From assembly GCA_022760475.1 (NCBI GenBank), contig JALEFZ010000069.1, positions 1-64,000 of the forward strand: a stretch of 64,000 bases of DNA, in the 5' to 3' direction. A program made the translations under genes and the position numbers. The notes beneath the pieces were generated by a model. That model saw only the letters and a program-made list of their open reading frames with translations, was not told where the DNA came from and made no database searches. The stretch comes from Bacteroidia bacterium (GTDB lineage Bacteria > Bacteroidota > Bacteroidia > J057). How positions within the stretch are numbered: position 1 is the stretch's first letter; each line of letters begins with the position of its first letter. Below are positions 17,124 to 24,157 of the stretch, in pieces.

Positions 17124-17317
17124 CACCTTTATTCTCATCTTGTTCTGTTAGATTTGGTACAATTTTATTCTTTTTGAAAATACATACTTTCTTATATTGT
17201 TGATGTGTTAACTAATACTCGTGAATTCTTAAGAAATCTTGCTTATTTAAGGAAGAAAGATTTTCTTTTCATAGTTAGCTTTCTGCTTATACAGTAAGTA
17301 GTAGTTTGGTTCATAGG

Positions 17318-17347
17318 CCGGGGATTTAATCATCCTCGGTTTTTTTT
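17318..17347 (+). terminator. Rho-independent terminator after the GH2-like gene
   Basis: CCGGGGAT (17318-17325) pairs with ATCCTCGG (17332-17339) with one G-T pair. Eight T bases follow at 17340-17347. It lies 195 bases past the stop and overlaps the last codons of the convergent acetyltransferase gene. Confidence 0.75.
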
Positions 17348-17802
17348 ATTTGTAATTCAAAAAAGCTGATTCCAACTGTAGGATTCTGGTTGTACCTAGG
17401 AATTTCATAAAATCCTAAAGATTGATATAAGGATCTTGCTTTGAGCATATTGGGATGGGTATCCAACCTAATTACTTCGAATTTTTTGCTGGATATCTTG
17501 ATGATTTCCTGGCTGAGTGCTTTTCCTACACCTTTACCTTGATGCTTTGGCAATACAAAAAGTCGCTTCATTTCACAAATTCCTTCCCCAATCTTTCTTA
17601 TTGCAACACATCCTATGGCTGCTGGTATGGCCTCCTCACTCCATGCCAGTAAAGAAGCCTCATAAGCTTTCGGAAAATTTTCTATCTCCGAAGCATAATT
17701 CCCCAGGGCTTTATCATGTCCTCTTAATTCTCCATAAATCCTCAATAGGGATTTGAAGGCCAATATATCCTCATTTGACTTTACAGGCTTAATTCTAAAC
17801 AT
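17326..17802 (-). CDS. GNAT-family N-acetyltransferase
   Basis: The 158-residue protein shows the GNAT core: CEMKRLFVLPKHQGKGVGKALSQEII at about residues 85-110 contains the acetyl-CoA loop (Q..G.G.ALS), and LDTHPNMLKARSLYQSLGFYEIPRY is the family's beta5-alpha4 ending. MKRLFV followed by QGKGVG is typical of the PhnO/YjgM-like cytosolic group. Its acceptor is unknown. The gene lies downstream of an orphan minus-strand terminator at 17829-17863, so its own promoter must lie within the 26 bases between that terminator and its start, or it depends on read-through. Confidence 0.87.
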   Translation of the reverse strand: MFRIKPVKSNEDILAFKSLLRIYGELRGHDKALGNYASEIENFPKAYEASLLAWSEEAIPAAIGCVAIRKIGEGICEMKRLFVLPKHQGKGVGKALSQEIIKISSKKFEVIRLDTHPNMLKARSLYQSLGFYEIPRYNQNPTVGISFFELQIKKTEDD

Positions 17803-17828
17803 GATTTTTCATTTTCCTGAAAGCAAAT

Positions 17829-17863
17829 AAAAAAAAGGCTTAGCTCCAATCTGGAACCAAGCC
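17829..17863 (-). terminator. Strong orphan minus-strand intrinsic terminator
   Basis: Read on the minus strand, GGCTTGGTTCCA (17863-17852) pairs fully with TGGAGCTAAGCC (17848-17837) using two G-U pairs and a three-base loop. It is followed by eight T bases (17836-17829). On the plus strand the two wobble positions become mismatches and there is no T run, so the signal is directional. Confidence 0.8.
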
Positions 17864-17915
17864 CTAACTAGCCTATGAGGAATAAAGAACGAAGGTCTAT
17901 AAAAAGATACAAATA
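17829..17915 (-). ncRNA. Candidate small RNA or attenuated leader
   Basis: A minus-strand transcript must end at the 17829-17863 terminator, yet no minus-strand gene lies between it and the divergent gene at 18334. A TATTTG stretch around 17907-17913 on the minus strand resembles the Bacteroidota -7 element (TA..TTTG). Initiation there would give an RNA of roughly 80 bases. The right limit is a guess. It could equally be a leader whose terminator regulates the acetyltransferase gene that starts 26 bases further on. Confidence 0.35.
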
Positions 17916-18333
17916 CGATTCACAGTAATAATGCTTGTCGTAAATACAAAAGTTCTCCCCACAAGGCATGCTATACCTTTTGCCATTCTGGTCATTAATT
18001 TTTGCCAGATAACTGCTACTTGTGTGTAAGTGATGAGGGAGAGATCAGATTAAATGTTTAGTCATTTATGTCCCGCTTTTGTTTCATCGACAGTTACAAA
18101 TACGGAAGTTTTTATGAGTAAGATGCAATTTTTTTTTGCTTTTTTCCGGTAGGACTTTGCAGAAAACCAGTAGAAAATGACTTATTTCGTATTTTTTTGG
18201 CAAAATACTACAAAATAGAGCGAACATCAAGCGTGCTTTTTCCAAGAAGACTCGGATTAGCTTGATTTTCTATTGAACAATTCCTTTGGGGAATTGAAGG
18301 GGATTTGTGATCTTTCGACTTCAGATTCTTTTT

Positions 18334-19476
18334 ATGAAACCATATATATCCACAATTTTAATTTTTACAGTGCTGTTGGCTTCTTGTAACCAACAGAAAG
18401 ACAATTCCTTGGAAGAAAATGTAGTCAAAATGGAGGGAGAATTAAGTTATTTCTCATGCTCCGATAGCCTCCTAAATCATAGATTCAATATTATCAGAGA
18501 ATCCTTTGAAGAGAAAATGGATTTGAGCAAAGCTGAATGGCAAAAAGCCCTTCCCTACTTTAGGTTAGTCAAACCGCTTCTTGATTCCTCCATTACACCT
18601 GCTGCTGTGGATATGCTCTGGAATACCTACTTGCAGACTGGCAATAAGCTGGATATCATCAACCATCCAATATGGGCGCAAACCCCGGATAGTTTATTTG
18701 ATGACTCAGAAGCATTAGGGGATCAATTAATGCTTCATGAAAAATACCAAAGGCTTGCCTATATGGCCATTGCTCTCAAGAAAAATGAATTTGCACAAAA
18801 ATCCCTTCAGATTTCTACCAACATCTATCAAAGTCAGGTGAAGGATAAATATAGCAACGAAGAACAAAGTTTGGGTGATGGCCTTGATCTGGATCTACTG
18901 GCTCTTTCTATGGATCTCATCCCCAAAGACGATGCAAGAGCAATCGTTAGAAACGTCTTTGAGAAATTGCTGGAAGATGGGCTAGATCCTTCAGCTTTTC
19001 CCCTTAGCCAAGCATCTCTTCTTTCCACACTATCTAAGTATGAAAAAACAGACTTGGCTTATAGGATTCAACCCAATATGGATGACGCTGCTGTGGCCGC
19101 ATGGATGATCAAGGATTTAGCAGGTATTCGTCCAAGTTTAAATGCACCTGGATTTAGAAATCCAATTATCCAACCCAAGCTATTGCCAGATTTGGACTTC
19201 GTCGAAGGTCAGTTGAAAACCCCTTATGGTCTTCTATTCATTCGTATTGAAAAAAGTAAACCAATGAGGATACAGGTGAAGATTCCAGCCAAGGCAACCC
19301 TTGTGTTACCAGTTAAAGATCCAACACGGGCCAGTATCATGGCTAATAAGACCAGACTTTGGATGGGTGGGAAACCTCAACCTTCACCTCCAGGTGTAAC
19401 TTTTCTGGATGTAAGCAAAGATGGAATCATTGTTGAGTTGGCTAAAGGCAAATACACCTTTCAAATTAAAGAATAA
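18334..19476 (+). CDS. Lipoprotein with the C-terminal part of a GH78 alpha-L-rhamnosidase (probably non-catalytic)
   Basis: The 380-residue product starts at ATG 18334, giving a lipoprotein signal with lipobox LLASC; an ATG nine codons upstream is less likely. The mature part resembles the second half of the GH78 (alpha/alpha)6 barrel. LDLDLLALSMDLIPKDDARAIV matches the helix pair usually reading NALAL..GLVPEEDR. AAWMIKDLAGIRPSLNAPGF is nearly the family consensus, and TPYGLLFIRIEKSK...KIPAKATLVLPV is the GH78 C-terminal beta-sandwich. The first half of the barrel and the conserved GATT.WE block with a catalytic acid are missing. A binding or structural role on the membrane seems more likely than hydrolysis. 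Confidence 0.68.
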   Translation: MKPYISTILIFTVLLASCNQQKDNSLEENVVKMEGELSYFSCSDSLLNHRFNIIRESFEEKMDLSKAEWQKALPYFRLVKPLLDSSITPAAVDMLWNTYLQTGNKLDIINHPIWAQTPDSLFDDSEALGDQLMLHEKYQRLAYMAIALKKNEFAQKSLQISTNIYQSQVKDKYSNEEQSLGDGLDLDLLALSMDLIPKDDARAIVRNVFEKLLEDGLDPSAFPLSQASLLSTLSKYEKTDLAYRIQPNMDDAAVAAWMIKDLAGIRPSLNAPGFRNPIIQPKLLPDLDFVEGQLKTPYGLLFIRIEKSKPMRIQVKIPAKATLVLPVKDPTRASIMANKTRLWMGGKPQPSPPGVTFLDVSKDGIIVELAKGKYTFQIKE

Positions 19477-19482
19477 GATCTA

Positions 19483-19881
19483 ATGACCAAGCTCATAGAT
19501 AAACTCGCATGGATTGAAATTCAGGATGGGAAAATCCTTAGTACCCTGAGCAAGGGAAAAAAATTGTTTTACATCCCAGGTGGAAAAAGAGAAGCCGGAG
19601 AGTCTGATCATGAAGCACTCATTAGAGAGATCAAGGAAGAATTAAGTGTTGACCTTCATCCAGAAAGCCTCCGCTACCTAGGTACATTTGAAGCTCAGGC
19701 AGATGGAAAGGATGAGGGAGTTCTCGTACGTATGACTTGTTATACGGGGAGTTATAAGGGAGAACTTCAACCAGACCACGAAATCGAGAAAATAGTCTGG
19801 CTGGACTATCTGGAAAAGGAAAAGATAGCCCCTGTAGACAAAATCATTTTTGATTATTTGAATTTTAAAGGATTACTATAA
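19483..19881 (+). CDS. Nudix hydrolase
   Basis: The 132-residue protein contains a nearly canonical Nudix box at about residues 34-56: G.....E.......RE..EE with serine in place of the usual glycine before the last hydrophobic residue. The motif binds Mg2+ and hydrolyses a nucleoside diphosphate linked to another moiety. YIPGGKREAGES places it near MutT/ADP-ribose-type enzymes, but the substrate cannot be inferred. It starts 6 bases after the GH78-like lipoprotein gene and is probably in the same transcript. It is cytosolic. Confidence 0.9.
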   Translation: MTKLIDKLAWIEIQDGKILSTLSKGKKLFYIPGGKREAGESDHEALIREIKEELSVDLHPESLRYLGTFEAQADGKDEGVLVRMTCYTGSYKGELQPDHEIEKIVWLDYLEKEKIAPVDKIIFDYLNFKGLL

Positions 19882-19923
19882 ACTGTAATTCTGGAAATAT
19901 ACTCCCACCCTAAACTTGTCCTT

Positions 19924-20913
19924 ATGAACCAAAAATCCAGAAGAGGCTTTATCAAAGTTGGAGCTCTAGCAGGTACTTATGCCCTGTTTTCTCCATTCTT
20001 GTTTCAATCATGTAAGCAGGATGAAAAGGAAGAAGAAGAGCTGCCCAAAAATGAATCCCAGCTTAGAAAAGCATGGTTTGAAATTTCACTTGCCGCTTAC
20101 TCCCTTCATAGGGCATTTGAAGCTGGTACCGTGAAAAATATGGACTTCCCAAGAATAGCCAAAGAAAAATTTGGGATAAATGCAGTTGAACTCCTTAATA
20201 TTTACTTTATGGATAAGGCACTCGATAAAGTATATCTCAAGGATTTCAAGCAAATGACAGATGGTCTGGGGGTCAAAAACCTCTTGATCATGATAGATCG
20301 AGAAGGCGATTTGGCTACTCCGAATTCCCGCAGTCGCAAAGAAGCGGTTCTCAACCACTTCAAATGGGTTGAAGCAGCTGCAAGCCTCGGATGCCACTCA
20401 ATACGTGTAAATGCAAAAGGGGAAGGTACACGCGATCAAGTCAAAGAAGCAGGAATCGATGGGCTATCTCAGTTGGGGAAATTTGCCCAAAACTTGAACA
20501 TAAATGTAATTGTTGAAAATCATGGAGGCTATTCCTCAGACGGTGGATGGCTTTCCAGTATGTTGAAGGCGGTAGATATGCCAAATGTCGGAGCACTCCC
20601 TGACTTTGGAAACTTTTGTATCAAGGGTACTCCGCGAGGTAAGGGAGAGTGTGAAGATGGTTATGACCGATATAAGGGGGTAGGCGAATTAATGCCCTTT
20701 GCCAAAGGCTTGAGTGCAAAGAGCTATACCTTTGACCAAGACGGGGAGGAGACAACCATTGATTATAAACGGATGCTCAAAGTTGCTCAAGATGCAGGTT
20801 ACAAGGGCTATATTGGAATAGAATTCGAAGGGGACGAACTTTCGGAAGAGGAAGGTATATTAGCCACAAAGCGGCTGCTTGAAAAGTATCAGACCAGGAA
20901 CCTGTCCGAGTAA
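19924..20913 (+). CDS. Tat-exported sugar phosphate isomerase/epimerase-like TIM-barrel lipoprotein
   Basis: The 329-residue product starts with the twin-arginine motif SRRGFIKVG and a hydrophobic stretch that ends in the lipobox-like LFQSC. It is therefore probably exported folded and lipidated. The mature domain belongs to the xylose-isomerase-like/AP-endonuclease-2 TIM barrels. NAVELLNIYF, GCHSIRVNAKGEG, NVIVENHGG (metal-ligand Glu), NVGALPDFGNF and GYIGIEFEGDE follow in order, keeping the Glu/Asp/His positions typical of the metal site. Enzymes of this group isomerise or epimerise sugars or inositols. It follows the Nudix gene by 42 bases and may end an 18334-20913 operon. Confidence 0.85.
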   Translation: MNQKSRRGFIKVGALAGTYALFSPFLFQSCKQDEKEEEELPKNESQLRKAWFEISLAAYSLHRAFEAGTVKNMDFPRIAKEKFGINAVELLNIYFMDKALDKVYLKDFKQMTDGLGVKNLLIMIDREGDLATPNSRSRKEAVLNHFKWVEAAASLGCHSIRVNAKGEGTRDQVKEAGIDGLSQLGKFAQNLNINVIVENHGGYSSDGGWLSSMLKAVDMPNVGALPDFGNFCIKGTPRGKGECEDGYDRYKGVGELMPFAKGLSAKSYTFDQDGEETTIDYKRMLKVAQDAGYKGYIGIEFEGDELSEEEGILATKRLLEKYQTRNLSE

Positions 20914-20919
20914 GACTCA

Positions 20920-21669
20920 TTAAAAACCCATCATTTTCTGTTTGAGCTCTGCCCAAAGAGATTGGTAGGCCTTGGCAGGAGCAGCCATAGGTGCATACGC
21001 CATCACTGGCGCTCTATAGATCCCCATTTGTTCCACTATGGAAGAACTGGGGATTATTGTTTCCAGGGTATTGCTGTGATTTTCCTTCAATTCAAGTTGA
21101 AGGTTGTGGTGCATATTTTTTCGTTTATCTACCAAAGAAAAGAAAGGAAGAAGTTTGCCTTCATCCCAATTCTTCTTCTTAAACAGCTTTTTCACCTGGT
21201 AGAATGCCCGGCTAGCCAGGGTAGTAGGAATTGTAGGAAAAACGATGTGATCCGCCACTGCAAAAATATGCTCAGCAAGGGTATTTATGGTTGGTGGACA
21301 ATCAATGAAAACGTAATTGTATTCAGTACCCAACTCCCTCAACATCCCTTCAAACTTGTTTTCAGAATTTTTTAGGTTCTCAAGCAGAATGTCCATGCTG
21401 CGATAAGAAATATCGGCAGGTAGGATATCAAGATTGGGATAGATGGTAGTCCGTACAAAGTTGGCAAGGTGGGCTTTCTTATCAAAAATTACTTCCACCC
21501 CACCCTTGATTTTTGGCTTATGTTGATAGTAAAATGTGGCAGCTCCTTGCGGGTCTAAATCCCACAAAAGAGATACATTATTTTCCATGCTGGCACAATA
21601 GGCAAGATTGACACTTGTGGTCGTTTTACCAACTCCCCCCTTTAAACTATAAACAGCAATAATTTTCAT
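20920..21669 (-). CDS. ParA/Soj-family ATPase
   Basis: The 249-residue protein has the deviant Walker A KGGVGKTT at about residues 10-17, with the signature lysine KGG. The Walker A' FIDCPPTINTL and a switch region with DLDPQGAATFYY are also present. ParA ATPases dimerise with ATP and bind DNA non-specifically to position chromosomes, plasmids or protein cargo. No ParB gene or parS-like cluster is visible next to it, so it may be an orphan ParA that positions another cargo. It converges on the Tat-exported gene with a 6-base gap. Confidence 0.9.
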   Translation of the reverse strand: MKIIAVYSLKGGVGKTTTSVNLAYCASMENNVSLLWDLDPQGAATFYYQHKPKIKGGVEVIFDKKAHLANFVRTTIYPNLDILPADISYRSMDILLENLKNSENKFEGMLRELGTEYNYVFIDCPPTINTLAEHIFAVADHIVFPTIPTTLASRAFYQVKKLFKKKNWDEGKLLPFFSLVDKRKNMHHNLQLELKENHSNTLETIIPSSSIVEQMGIYRAPVMAYAPMAAPAKAYQSLWAELKQKMMGF

Positions 21670-21937
21670 TTATGACCCCTTCAATTATTATCCCAAAGTT
21701 AAATATTTTTAAAACCAATGGTTACTTTATTTTCTATAAATTATTAATAGCAATTGCGAATATGTATTATAATGAACATATCTACCCGTATTTATAGCCT
21801 AATTTTTTATATGTGATAATCAGTAGTATACAAAAACCAAGCTGCGAATTTTCGCAAAAATCTTGGTTAAGTCTCTGTTTTTAAGTACATTACTTATACG
21901 TTCATTTGATGAGACTACTACAATAACGCCGAGACGT

Positions 21938-22381
21938 ATGACTGTAAAAAAATTAATTCAAAGAAAAGGGAGTGCCTTATACTATGTAAGAGACAATGCA
22001 ACCGTCTGGAAAGCCCTTGAAGTTATGGAGATACATAACATCGGAGCGATTCTGATATTGGACGATGATGGAAACCTAAAAGGAATTTTTTCTGAAAGGG
22101 ATTATGCGAGAAAAGGAATTTTAAAAGGAAGAGCGGCTGCCAAAACCCCCGTGGTAGATGTCATGACTCCCAATGTAATTACCGTGAGTATGGAAGACTC
22201 ACTTGTAAACTGTATGCGAATCATGTCTAATAAGCATATCCGACACCTGCCAGTAATGGATGATAATCAACTCCTGGGCATGGTTACTATCAGGGATGTG
22301 GTTAAAGAGATTATTTCTGACCAGAAAGGTAAAATCAGGGAATTGGAAGCCTATATCCAGGGCTCTTATGGCGGGTTCTAG
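21938..22381 (+). CDS. CBS-domain pair protein
   Basis: The 147-residue protein is two tandem CBS domains and little else. The first covers about residues 10-65 (ALEVMEIHNIGAILILDDDGNLKGIFSERDYA) and the second about 75-130 (MTPNVITVSMEDSLVNCMRIM, then IRHLPVMDDNQLLGMVTIRDVV). Such pairs bind adenosyl nucleotides and act as energy sensors. ATG 21938 is preferred over the frame-opening codon at 21863 because the conserved region begins right after it. A strong terminator follows. Confidence 0.9.
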   Translation: MTVKKLIQRKGSALYYVRDNATVWKALEVMEIHNIGAILILDDDGNLKGIFSERDYARKGILKGRAAAKTPVVDVMTPNVITVSMEDSLVNCMRIMSNKHIRHLPVMDDNQLLGMVTIRDVVKEIISDQKGKIRELEAYIQGSYGGF

Positions 22382-22400
22382 AATTGAAAATTGATAGTAG

Positions 22401-22438
22401 AAAGGAGGGGATCAATAAAGATCTTCTCCTTTTTTTTA
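22401..22438 (+). terminator. Rho-independent terminator after the CBS gene
   Basis: AAAGGAGGGGATC (22401-22413) pairs with GATCTTCTCCTTT (22420-22432), using two G-T pairs, around a six-base loop. The T run continues to 22437. It slightly overlaps the 3' end of the convergent mpl gene. Confidence 0.85.
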
Positions 22439-23779
22439 GATTAAACTTTTGAGATCCATACCCCCAAAGTTACCTGATGACATCATTAAAATGACGTCTT
22501 TTCCCGTCCTTGCATCTTGGATAAACGATTTGACCTCATCTACACTCTTAGCAAATACCAGTTTCCCTTCTCCAAAGGACTCTAAAATGAATTCCTCTTC
22601 AATTGGCTCCATTCTTCGCTTTTCAATTGCTTTGGGATTCACAAAGACAAGTTTGTGATCTGCAGGTACCAAACTTCCTTTATAGTGGGGTATGAAATTC
22701 TTATTTAGACTGGAAAAGGTATGTAACTCAAGGCAAGCAATCACATTCTTGTCTGGATAATTAGACTTTACAGCATCCACACTAGCTTTTACCTTGGATG
22801 GGGCGTGAGCATAATCCCTGATTAGTAATTCTCCAGGATTTTCCTTGATGATTTCAAGCCTGATTCCAGCTCCTTCAAAGGAAGAAATAGATTCCAAAAA
22901 TTGGTCCAAGCTTACACCAAGTAGTTCGCAAGTCTTCCATGCAGCGTTAACATTGGCCATGTTGTGCGCTCCGATTACTTTTAGCTTTTTGGTCAGTCCA
23001 TGTAGGTCAATTTCAAACTGTTCTTCCTCAACCTTGTAAGCGGGAGTCTTGTAAGGATACAAATAATGAATTTCCGGATCTGTATGCTCCTTTACCATAT
23101 CCGATAACCTTTCATCATTTTCATGGTAAATGATAGAAGACGCCTTCTCAAGCCCTTGAAGTAAGAATTCAAATTGTTCCAAATAAACTTCCTCAGTTGG
23201 AAAAACATTTATATGATCCCAAGAGATGTTGCTTATGGCAAGAATATTAGGCTTGTAATGTAGAAATTTAGGCTTGGGATCAATCCTGCTAGAAAGGTAT
23301 TCATCTCCTTCAACTATAATAATAGGAGCATCTGAAATCCTGACAGGGTTGTCAAAGCCTGGAATCTGTGCACCTACCAAATAATCAAATTCCTTTCCTG
23401 CAGCCTGTAGAACATGCATAACCATTGAAGTGATGGTGGTTTTTCCAGCACTTCCTGCTATTACGATTCGCTGCTTGTGTTCTGATTGCTTGGCTATAAA
23501 TTCTGGAAAAGAATAAATTGGTAAGCCTAGTTCCTTCGCCCTGGCCAATTCTGGATTATCTGTAAAAGCATGCATTCCTAAAATGACAACATCTAGGTCT
23601 TTGGTAATTCGATCGGGATGCCAACCAGCTTCAGGTAGAAGGTTATGAGATTCCAATTTGGACTTGGCAGGGTCGAAAATTTGATCATCGGATCCGCTTA
23701 CATCATGTCCGTTTATTTTGAGGGCGATGGCAAGGCTATGCATAATGCTCCCTCCTATTGCAATAAAATGAACCTTCAT
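22436..23779 (-). CDS. mpl: UDP-N-acetylmuramate:L-alanyl-gamma-D-glutamyl-meso-diaminopimelate ligase
   Basis: This 447-residue cytosolic Mur-ligase family enzyme attaches a recycled murein tripeptide to UDP-MurNAc, returning it to peptidoglycan synthesis. The N-terminal Rossmann domain reads VHFIAIGGSIMHSLAIAL. The ATP P-loop GSAGKTT is at about residues 109-115. VEGDEY and HINVFPTEEVY are central-domain motifs, and RDYAHAPSKVKASVDAVK begins the C-terminal domain. The IGGSIMHSLA opening distinguishes Mpl from MurC (IGG.GMSG.A). The gene is monocistronic. Confidence 0.92.
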   Translation of the reverse strand: MKVHFIAIGGSIMHSLAIALKINGHDVSGSDDQIFDPAKSKLESHNLLPEAGWHPDRITKDLDVVILGMHAFTDNPELARAKELGLPIYSFPEFIAKQSEHKQRIVIAGSAGKTTITSMVMHVLQAAGKEFDYLVGAQIPGFDNPVRISDAPIIIVEGDEYLSSRIDPKPKFLHYKPNILAISNISWDHINVFPTEEVYLEQFEFLLQGLEKASSIIYHENDERLSDMVKEHTDPEIHYLYPYKTPAYKVEEEQFEIDLHGLTKKLKVIGAHNMANVNAAWKTCELLGVSLDQFLESISSFEGAGIRLEIIKENPGELLIRDYAHAPSKVKASVDAVKSNYPDKNVIACLELHTFSSLNKNFIPHYKGSLVPADHKLVFVNPKAIEKRRMEPIEEEFILESFGEGKLVFAKSVDEVKSFIQDARTGKDVILMMSSGNFGGMDLKSLI

Positions 23780-24157
23780 AAAATCTCAAGTATTTCCCAA
23801 ATGGCCTACAAATTGTTCGACTCTACATGTACTTACAACAATTATGCAATATTCAGTGAAATATAAAAAGATTGAAAAGCATACTTTCCCACAAAAATGG
23901 ATTGCCTCCAACTTGCTCTATTTAATTAGCCGGTAAAGCTACTCATTATAAATTTTCGGGATATAATCAGCTTTAGTTATTTAAATTAACTGCAAATTAT
24001 GTATGATCGAAATATTAAACTTAAGAAGCAGCAGCAGATTATTTTCTAAAAAATGTGTTTTTCTCGAAATATTTTATTCCTTTTAAGCCAGGGTAAATCA
24101 AGTCTTCGGGCTTTGTATTTTTTATAACATAAATTATAATTTGATAAAATAATTCAG
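23780..24157. other. Intergenic region between divergent mpl and otsAB
   Basis: This 378-base A+T-rich stretch must contain promoters for the two divergent genes. I see no RNA gene, repeat or clear regulatory site. Confidence 0.35.

Larger units (their letters stand above)
17803..18333. other. Gene-free 530-bp region with a candidate small-RNA locus
   Basis: No convincing protein gene lies here on either strand. The left end carries a strong minus-strand intrinsic terminator (17829-17863) with no upstream minus-strand gene. The rest is A+T-rich and should include the promoter of the lipoprotein gene at 18334. Confidence 0.5.

Noticed and set aside
17875-17928. Very short plus-strand frame (17 codons, MRNKERRSIKRY...) beside the orphan terminator
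   Set aside because: It has no good ribosome site and faces the minus-strand signal; it was too short to support as a peptide gene.
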